From an uncultured Intestinimonas sp. (lineage in GTDB: Bacteria; Bacillota_A; Clostridia; Oscillospirales; Oscillospiraceae): a DNA stretch of 5,357 bases. Position numbers and translations under genes: made by a program. The notes beneath the pieces are model-generated. The model ran no database searches. It saw nothing but the letters and a program-made list of their open reading frames with translations, and had not been told where the DNA came from. The DNA lies in the NCBI GenBank assembly GCA_958435885.1, contig CAUBHZ010000153.1, forward strand, positions 1 through 5,357. Direction: 5' to 3'. This document shows, piece after piece, positions 1 through 5,357 of the stretch (the first letter of the stretch is position 1; the number at the start of each line of letters is the position of its first letter).

Positions 1-52
1 CCATTTTTTCTTTGCGTTTTTTCGGAAAGCGCGGCTTTCAGACAGGCCATGC

Positions 53-81
53 TTGACGTCTTATCAATTTTGTACTACAAT
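53..81 (+). promoter_or_regulatory. Predicted sigma-A promoter for the unknown secreted-protein gene
   Basis: A TTGACG -35 box at 53-58 and a TACAAT -10 box at 76-81 are separated by exactly 17 bases. Each box differs from consensus at one position. Transcription would start near 88, giving a leader of about 105 nt before the start codon at 194. The surrounding sequence is AT-rich compared with the genes. No operator-like palindrome overlaps the boxes. This is a sequence-pattern call only. Confidence 0.8.
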
Positions 82-124
82 AGCTTCCCAGAATCTATTT
101 TGAATTTGCAGTTTATCCTATTCT

Positions 125-153
125 TCCCCGTCTGAAAGATACTCGAGCGGGGA
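125..153 (+). other. Weak hairpin in the 5' leader of the unknown gene
   Basis: TCCCCG at 125-130 can pair with CGGGGA at 148-153 around a 17-base loop. The CCCC arm could instead pair with the GGGG at 158-161, which forms part of an SD-like GAGGGG at 156-161. No T-tract follows, so this is not a terminator. The stem is only six base pairs, and a regulatory role is not shown. Confidence 0.3.
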
Positions 154-187
154 TAGAGGGGATCTCATATGCTTTTCATTCTGCCGC

Positions 188-193
188 AAGGAG
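188..193 (+). promoter_or_regulatory. SD-like AAGGAG abutting the start codon (abnormal spacing)
   Basis: A perfect AAGGAG lies directly against the ATG at 194, with no spacer. Functional SD sites usually sit about 5-10 bases upstream. The only other purine-rich site, GAGGGG at 156-161, is correctly spaced (7 bases) for a different ATG at 169 in another frame. No ATG, GTG or TTG lies in frame immediately upstream of 194 or within the next dozen codons downstream. The start remains 194 by default, but initiation here looks inefficient or unconventional. Confidence 0.45.
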
Positions 194-913
194 ATGAGTT
201 TTATCAAACGTGTTGCCATTATAACTGGCTTCTTAGCCCTCTTTCTCGGATTTTTTGTGGGCACCCTGTGCCCCGCCCAGTACCTTCCCTGGAAAGAGCG
301 GGAGACGGCCATGACCCCGTCTGTGGTCAACTCCATTATTGTCTCCGCAGGGTCTGCCTCCGCTTCCGGCAGCAGCTCTGCAAATACCTTGCCAGCGTTC
401 AATTCCAGCGACAACTTTCCCCTGCTCAGCTCTGCCTGTGCAGTGGTCCGCGCCATTCAGGAGCGGGATTATGATACTCTGGCCGCTTTCGTCCACCCGG
501 AGGAGGGCGTTACCTTTACGCCCTATTCCACTGTTGACCGGGACAGCGACCTCCGCTTCACTGCCGCTCAGGTCCGGCAGTTCTCCACTGATCAGACGGT
601 GTACACCTGGGGCGTGTCCGACGGCTTGGGCAGCCTGATCGAGCTGACTCCAGCCGAATATTTCTCCACCTATGTGTTCAATACCGACTACACCCAGGCC
701 CCTGAGATCGGAGTGGACCGTATTCTGCAGAGCGGCAACGCTTTGGAAAATTTGACCGAGGCATACCCCGGCTGCCGTTTCGTTGAGTTTCATTTTCCCG
801 GCCTGGATCCCGCCAACGCCGGGCTGGACTGGTGTTCCCTGAAGCTGGTCTTCTCCCCTTCCGACTCCTGCTGGCAGCTGGTAGGCATCATCCACAGTCA
901 GTGGACGATCTAG
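194..913 (+). CDS. Secreted or membrane-anchored protein of unknown function
   Basis: I do not recognise a named family. The 239-residue product begins with a short basic N-terminus (K5, R6) and a hydrophobic helix at about residues 7-26, which reads as a signal peptide or signal anchor. The Cys at 26 is preceded by G-T-L, a poor lipobox, so a lipoprotein is unlikely. Residues about 47-66 are a Ser/Ala/Gly-rich linker, as expected between an anchor and an extracytoplasmic domain. Residues about 75-239 form one compact-looking domain with HPEEGVTFTPY (101-111), YTWG (137-140), APEIGVDRI (169-177), FVEFHFPGLDP (196-206), W213, and a C-terminal W-x-L-V-G-I-I-H ending in QWTI. This layout resembles anonymous exported proteins of Firmicutes; I infer that from memory and have not checked it. 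Cysteines at 82, 194, 214 and 226 could form disulfides. The gene is monocistronic: it has its own promoter, and a strong terminator starts 13 bases after its stop. Its start context is unusual. No catalytic motif is visible and no function is assigned. Confidence 0.85.
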   Translation: MSFIKRVAIITGFLALFLGFFVGTLCPAQYLPWKERETAMTPSVVNSIIVSAGSASASGSSSANTLPAFNSSDNFPLLSSACAVVRAIQERDYDTLAAFVHPEEGVTFTPYSTVDRDSDLRFTAAQVRQFSTDQTVYTWGVSDGLGSLIELTPAEYFSTYVFNTDYTQAPEIGVDRILQSGNALENLTEAYPGCRFVEFHFPGLDPANAGLDWCSLKLVFSPSDSCWQLVGIIHSQWTI

Positions 914-926
914 TCCCTTTTAAAAC

Positions 927-966
927 GCGCCCTCTCCAGCTCCGGTTCGGTCGAGGGCGCATTTTT
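927..966 (+). terminator. Rho-independent terminator after the unknown gene
   Basis: GCGCCCTC at 927-934 pairs perfectly with GAGGGCGC at 953-960 around an 18-base loop, which may itself fold through CCG/CGG. A run of five T follows at 962-966. An AAAA run at 922-925 precedes the stem, so the hairpin could also terminate transcription arriving from the right on the other strand. It separates the unknown gene from trkA. Confidence 0.88.
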
Positions 967-1029
967 CTTTGCTTGGGCCCGGATACGGCGGGGCCTCATA
1001 TTCTTTTGCTTTTGCCGTAAATCTTTTCC

Positions 1030-1035
1030 AGGATG
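1030..1035 (+). promoter_or_regulatory. SD-like AGGATG that may set the true trkA start at TTG 1045
   Basis: The ATG at 1033 has no SD in front of it; the preceding bases are pyrimidine-rich. AGGATG at 1030-1035 contains that ATG and lies 9 bases upstream of an in-frame TTG at 1045. Starting there gives an N-terminus of M-D-I-I-I-V-G, which matches the usual TrkA beginning, where the first beta strand follows the initiator almost at once. Both starts are kept open. Confidence 0.45.
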
Positions 1036-2442
1036 TGCTGCGTTTTGGATATCATCATCGTTGGCAATGGAAAAATGGGCTTCAGCCTGGCCGACCAGCT
1101 CGCCAGTGAGGACCACAGCATCACCATCGTGGACACCCATGAGGCCGCCCTGCGCCGTGCCTCTGACACGCTGGATGTGATGTCCGTCAAGGGAAATGGT
1201 GTCTCTGCCGCCGTCCTTCGGGAAGCTGGGGCAGAGCACGCCGATCTGTTGATCGCTGCCACCAGCACCGATGAGGTCAACATGGTCTGCTGCCTCACAG
1301 CCAAAAAAATGGGCACCAGCTACACCATCGCCCGGATCCGGAACCAGGAGTACACCTCTGGCCTGGCGGAGCTGAAGCGGGACCTGGGCATCGACATGGT
1401 CATCAATCCGGAGAATGCCACCGCTGTGGAGATCTCCCGGCTGCTGCGCTTCCCCTCCGCCGCCAATATCGAGACCTTCTGTCGGGGCCGGGTGGAGCTG
1501 ATGGGCTTCCGCCTGATGGAGGAAGACTTTCTGGTGGGCAATCCACTCCAGGACCTGTCCAGCCAGGTCAAAAAGCTCTCCCTCCTGTTCTGCGCCGTAG
1601 ACCGGGACGGCGAGGTCATCATCCCCAACGGCTCCTTTGTCCCCCAGGCAGGGGATAATCTCTACCTCATCGGCCGTCCCACCGGCCTGGATCAGTTCTT
1701 CCGCCTTCTGGGCCGCTACACCCCCAAGGTGCGGCGGGTCTTTCTCGTGGGCGGCGGCAAGATCTCTCTGTATCTGGCCATCCTGCTGGAGAAGATGCAG
1801 ATGCAGGTCAAGATCGTGGAACTCAGCGAGGCCCGCTGCCGTTTTCTCAGTGAACTGCTCCCCCATTCCACTATCATCTGCGGCGACGGCACCGATCAGG
1901 AGCTTCTGGACTCAGAGAACCTCTCCTCCTGTGATGCCTTCGTGGCTCTCACCGACCGGGATGAAGACAACCTCATCATCTCCCTGTACGCCGCCCAACT
2001 GGGCCTTTCCAAAGTCATCACCAAATCCAACCGGCAGAACTACAACCGTATCGCCCAGGCCGTTGGTCTGGACAGCATCATCTCTCCCAAGCAGCTGGCC
2101 ACCTCCCACATTCTCCAGGTGGTCCGGGGGATGCAGAACTCCCAGGGCAGCGTGATGAACGCTCTGTACCGCATCGCGGATGGGGCCGCCGAGGCCATGG
2201 AGTTTACCGTTACCGCCTCCACCCGCCATCTGGGCACGCCCCTGCGGGACCTGTCCCTGAAGCCCGGTATTCTGGTGGCCGTGGTGGCCCGGGGAGGCGA
2301 GATCATTATCCCGGAAGGCTCCACGTCCATCCAAGAGGGAGACTCTGTCATCCTCATCTCCCGAGACAGGCGTCTTCAGGATCTCAACGACATCTATGAC
2401 GAGGGCGAGCACACCTTCTCTGCCCCGGGGGGCATGTCATGA
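1033..2442 (+). CDS. trkA: Trk system potassium uptake protein TrkA (NAD-binding regulatory subunit)
   Basis: TrkA is the peripheral cytoplasmic subunit of the Trk K+ uptake system. It forms a nucleotide-binding ring beneath TrkH and gates it. The 469 residues show the full duplicated RCK layout, close to the roughly 460 residues of E. coli TrkA. The first Rossmann domain spans about 6-125, with GNGKMG at 11-16 and an acidic D34 ending beta-2. The first TrkA_C domain spans about 140-222, with IIPNGS and GDNLYLIG. The second Rossmann domain spans about 234-350, with GGGKIS at 240-245, E263 after beta-2 and CGDGTD further on. The second TrkA_C domain spans about 374-455, with IIIPEGS and GDSVILIS. 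In the second glycine motif the last Gly is Ser, a mild deviation. The ATG at 1033 adds Cys-Cys-Val before the usual start; TTG at 1045 (465 residues) fits the family and an SD better. The stop overlaps the trkH start by four bases (ATGA), indicating coupled translation. No convincing promoter is seen in the 119-base gap upstream. Confidence 0.96.
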   Translation: MCCVLDIIIVGNGKMGFSLADQLASEDHSITIVDTHEAALRRASDTLDVMSVKGNGVSAAVLREAGAEHADLLIAATSTDEVNMVCCLTAKKMGTSYTIARIRNQEYTSGLAELKRDLGIDMVINPENATAVEISRLLRFPSAANIETFCRGRVELMGFRLMEEDFLVGNPLQDLSSQVKKLSLLFCAVDRDGEVIIPNGSFVPQAGDNLYLIGRPTGLDQFFRLLGRYTPKVRRVFLVGGGKISLYLAILLEKMQMQVKIVELSEARCRFLSELLPHSTIICGDGTDQELLDSENLSSCDAFVALTDRDEDNLIISLYAAQLGLSKVITKSNRQNYNRIAQAVGLDSIISPKQLATSHILQVVRGMQNSQGSVMNALYRIADGAAEAMEFTVTASTRHLGTPLRDLSLKPGILVAVVARGGEIIIPEGSTSIQEGDSVILISRDRRLQDLNDIYDEGEHTFSAPGGMS

Positions 2443-3875
2443 ATCTGAAATTGGTATCCCGGCTGGTGGGCCGCGTCCTGCTGGTCGAGGCATTCTTCAT
2501 GCTCCTGCCGCTGGCGGTCGCCCTGCTGTACCAGGAGGACCCCGCCCCCTTCCTGTTGACCATCCTGCTGATGGCCATTCTGGGACTGGCCCTGTCCGCT
2601 GTACCCGCCACCCGGCATTTCTACGCCCGGGAGGGCTTCTTTGCCGTGGGCCTGATCTGGCTGGTCACCGGCGTGATGGGGGCGCTCCCTTTCTACTTCT
2701 CCGGCACCTTCCCCTCCTTTGTGGACTGCCTGTTTGAGTCGGTGTCCGGCTTCACTACCACCGGTGCCACCATCCTCACCGACATCGAGGCCCAGCCCCG
2801 TGGCATCCTGTTCTGGAGGGCATTCACCCACTGGATGGGCGGCATGGGCGTGCTGGTGCTGCTCACCGCTCTGCTCCCCTCCCTGGGCATCCGTTCTCAC
2901 TACCTCACCCAAGCGGAAACCCCGGGCCCGGTCTTTTCCAAGCTGGTCCCCAAGCAGTCCCAGACCTCCAAGATCCTCTACGGGATCTACTGCGCCATGA
3001 CACTGGCCGAGGTCGCCCTGCTGAAGCTGGCCGGCATGCCTCTGTACGACTCCTTTATCCACGCCTTCTCCACGGCGGGCACCGGCGGCTTCTCCAACCG
3101 CAATGCCAGTGTAGGCGCCTATGGCGACCCCGTGCTGGAGATGATCATCGCCGTCTTCGCCCTGCTGTTCTCCATCAATTTCGCCATGTACTTCCTGTTG
3201 CTGTGCCGCCGCTTCCGGGAAGTGCTTCAGAGCGATGAGCTGCGCTTTTTCCTGGTGGTGGTGGGCCTGTCCACCGCCGTCATCGCCTTCAACATCCGGC
3301 ACCTGTACCAGGGGCCTCTCCAGTGCCTGCGCTATGCCTTTTTTCAGGTCTCCTCCATCATCTCCACCACCGGCTTCGCCACGGCAGACTTCTGCCTGTG
3401 GCCTCAGTTCTCTCAAATTATCTTTATCCTGCTGATGCTGTGCGGCGCCTGTGCCGGTTCCACCGGCGGCGGCATCAAATGCTCCCGCATCCTGCTGGCT
3501 GGCCGGGCCATCCGCCGGGAGGTCCACCGCATCATCCACCCCCGCTCTGTGGAGATCGTGAAGCTGGACGGCAAGCCGGTGGACGAGTCCACGCTCGCCT
3601 CCGTGCTCCTTTTTATCTCCTGTTATGCCATGATCACCCTGGGTGCCTCCCTGGTGGTCGCCCTGAACGATTTTCCCTTTACCGAGACCCTTACCTCCGT
3701 CATCACCTGCATCAGCAACACAGGCCCGGGACTGGGCGCGGTGGGACCGGCCGGCAATTTCTCCGCTTTCTCCCCCTTGAGCAAGCTGGTCCTCTCCCTG
3801 TGCATGATCATCGGCCGCCTGGAGATCTTCCCAATTTTAGTCATGTTCAGCCGCAGCACCTGGCGCCGGGTCTAG
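2439..3875 (+). CDS. trkH: Trk system potassium uptake protein TrkH (K+-conducting membrane subunit)
   Basis: TrkH is the integral membrane K+-translocating subunit of the Trk/Ktr/HKT superfamily and works with TrkA. The 478 residues match the family length (about 480) and contain many hydrophobic segments in the four-fold membrane-pore-membrane plan. All four pore loops are intact: SGFTTTGAT (selectivity Gly at 109), FSTAGTGGFS (about 210-219), ISTTGFAT (Gly 312) and SNTGPGLG (Gly 429). Also present are the conserved GSTGGGIK (340-347) after the third pore loop and GRLEIFP (459-465) near the C-terminus. A Gly in every filter position fits a K+-selective type rather than a Ser-containing HKT variant. 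The ATG at 2439 overlaps the trkA stop, and a G-rich SD-like GGGGGG at 2427-2432 sits 6 bases upstream, inside the trkA coding end. Both subunits should therefore be made together. Whether uptake is coupled to H+ or Na+ cannot be read from this sequence. No truncation or frameshift is visible. Confidence 0.97.
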   Translation: MNLKLVSRLVGRVLLVEAFFMLLPLAVALLYQEDPAPFLLTILLMAILGLALSAVPATRHFYAREGFFAVGLIWLVTGVMGALPFYFSGTFPSFVDCLFESVSGFTTTGATILTDIEAQPRGILFWRAFTHWMGGMGVLVLLTALLPSLGIRSHYLTQAETPGPVFSKLVPKQSQTSKILYGIYCAMTLAEVALLKLAGMPLYDSFIHAFSTAGTGGFSNRNASVGAYGDPVLEMIIAVFALLFSINFAMYFLLLCRRFREVLQSDELRFFLVVVGLSTAVIAFNIRHLYQGPLQCLRYAFFQVSSIISTTGFATADFCLWPQFSQIIFILLMLCGACAGSTGGGIKCSRILLAGRAIRREVHRIIHPRSVEIVKLDGKPVDESTLASVLLFISCYAMITLGASLVVALNDFPFTETLTSVITCISNTGPGLGAVGPAGNFSAFSPLSKLVLSLCMIIGRLEIFPILVMFSRSTWRRV

Positions 3876-3894
3876 GCAGATCTCTGCGTTTTTT
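3876..3894 (+). terminator. Short candidate terminator right after trkH
   Basis: GCAG at 3876-3879 pairs with CTGC at 3884-3887 around a four-base loop, followed by G and six T at 3889-3894. It begins immediately after the trkH stop. The stem is only four base pairs, so it is weak alone. The much stronger hairpin at 3991-4021 could serve as the effective terminator for trkAH readthrough. Confidence 0.45.
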
Positions 3895-3938
3895 CTCCAT
3901 TCCTGCGGTTTGTTTTTTACTTAACGATAAATTTTCTA

Positions 3939-3966
3939 TTGCAAAGCCCGTCTAGTATGGTACAAT
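3939..3966 (+). promoter_or_regulatory. Predicted sigma-A promoter with extended -10 for hppA
   Basis: TTGCAA at 3939-3944 and TACAAT at 3961-3966 are separated by 16 bases. TGG directly precedes the -10 box (3958-3960), giving the extended -10 form TGnTACAAT. Transcription would start near 3973, leaving a leader of about 72 nt before hppA. The region from 3888 to 3970 is AT-rich, as expected for a promoter in a GC-rich genome. Confidence 0.75.
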
Positions 3967-3977
3967 ATGACCATAAC

Positions 3978-4003
3978 AGCGGTTGCATGGAAGGGCCTCC
4001 GCT
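3978..4003 (+). promoter_or_regulatory. Possible competing stem to the hppA leader hairpin
   Basis: AGCGG at 3978-3982 is complementary to CCGCT at 3999-4003, with a 16-base loop. This pairing would use up the top of the 5' arm of the terminator-like hairpin, so the two folds exclude each other in part. It is only five base pairs and much weaker than the hairpin. It would need a ligand or protein, or kinetic trapping, to matter. This is speculative. Confidence 0.2.
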
Positions 4004-4021
4004 CTGGCGGGGGCCCTTTTT
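3991..4021 (+). terminator. Very stable terminator-like hairpin in the hppA leader
   Basis: The arms 3991-4002 and 4007-4018 pair over 12 positions with one G-U pair, around a TCTG loop. A run of five T occupies 4017-4021, and its first two bases close the stem. TGG at 3988-3990 can also pair with CCA at 4022-4024 across a three-T bulge. The hairpin lies downstream of the predicted hppA promoter and ends 9 bases before the hppA SD site. It is therefore either the distal trkAH terminator or an attenuator-like element in the hppA leader. It leaves the SD itself free. Confidence 0.7.
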
Positions 4022-4044
4022 CCAAGCGCGAAGGAGTGTGTTGA

Positions 4045-5357
<1,313 letters not shown>

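Noticed and set aside
25..39. GAAAGC/GCTTTC hairpin near the left edge
   Set aside because: It is a six-bp stem with no T-tract after it on either strand. The T-runs at 4-9 and 17-22 lie before it, so it does not read as a terminator.
254..274. Lipobox in the unknown protein around Cys 26
   Set aside because: The residues before Cys are Gly-Thr-Leu. Leu at -1 does not fit the usual Ala/Gly/Ser, so lipidation is not supported.
169..474. 101-codon frame from ATG 169 with a well-spaced GAGGGG
   Set aside because: The start signal is good, but the product is Cys/Leu/Arg-rich without any family features and runs out of frame through the unknown gene. It is kept only as a comment on that gene's start.
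976..995. GGCCC/GGGCC hairpin between the terminator and trkA
   Set aside because: It has only five base pairs with a ten-base loop and no T-run directly after it. That is expected by chance in GC-rich DNA.
969..1022. Promoter for trkA
   Set aside because: Candidate boxes (TTGCTT at 969-974; CATATT at 997-1002) are 22 bases apart, and no better pair was found. The trkA promoter is not identifiable by eye.
914..1032. Possible c-di-AMP (ydaO/yuaA) riboswitch before trkA
   Set aside because: Such riboswitches are known before K+ transport genes, but this 119-base gap is largely taken up by the upstream gene's terminator. The remaining bases are too few and lack the expected structure.
910..1866. 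318-codon open frame on the minus strand opposite trkA
   Set aside because: It is an antisense shadow of trkA that also runs through the terminator hairpin at 927-966. No domain is recognisable.
2394..3539. 381-codon open frame on the minus strand opposite trkH
   Set aside because: It has the same shadow composition (repetitive Gln/Gly/Asp/His), is antisense to a well-conserved gene, and has no recognisable domain.

Overview
The window carries three complete genes and one gene cut by the right edge, all on the + strand. They encode a secreted or membrane-anchored protein of unknown function, the two subunits of a Trk-type potassium uptake system (trkA, trkH), and the first 437 residues of a membrane-bound, ion-pumping pyrophosphatase (hppA). 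The DNA is GC-rich in the genes, with strong C/G preference at third codon positions. The intergenic regions are AT-richer and carry clear sigma-A-type promoters, AAGGAG-type ribosome sites and intrinsic terminators. Together with the protein families, this suggests a GC-rich anaerobic Firmicute of the Clostridia, most likely an Oscillospiraceae-type gut bacterium. That placement is inferred from sequence character, not from a database search.

Layout: positions 1-193 are a leader region with a near-consensus promoter (53-81) and a UTR of about 105 nt. The unknown protein follows (194-913) and ends at a strong hairpin terminator (927-966). trkA (1033-2442) and trkH (2439-3875) overlap by four bases (ATGA) and form a translationally coupled operon. 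A short hairpin with a T-tract follows trkH (3876-3894). A second promoter with an extended -10 (3939-3966) then drives hppA. Its short leader contains a very stable terminator-like hairpin (3991-4021) just upstream of the hppA ribosome site. hppA (4045 to the edge) is open at the 3' end.

How the genes fit together: TrkA is the cytosolic nucleotide-binding ring that gates TrkH, the K+-conducting membrane subunit. The pyrophosphatase turns cytosolic PPi hydrolysis into an Na+ and/or H+ gradient. Many bacterial pyrophosphatases of this family need K+ for activity, so a K+ importer beside a PPi-driven cation pump makes a plausible ion-homeostasis neighbourhood. The two units nevertheless appear to have separate promoters.

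No mobile element, CRISPR array, tRNA or rRNA is visible, and I see no wholly new system. The points most worth checking are the terminator-like hairpin in the hppA leader with a possible competing stem, residues in HppA that may mark a dual Na+/H+ pump, and the odd start region of the unknown gene.
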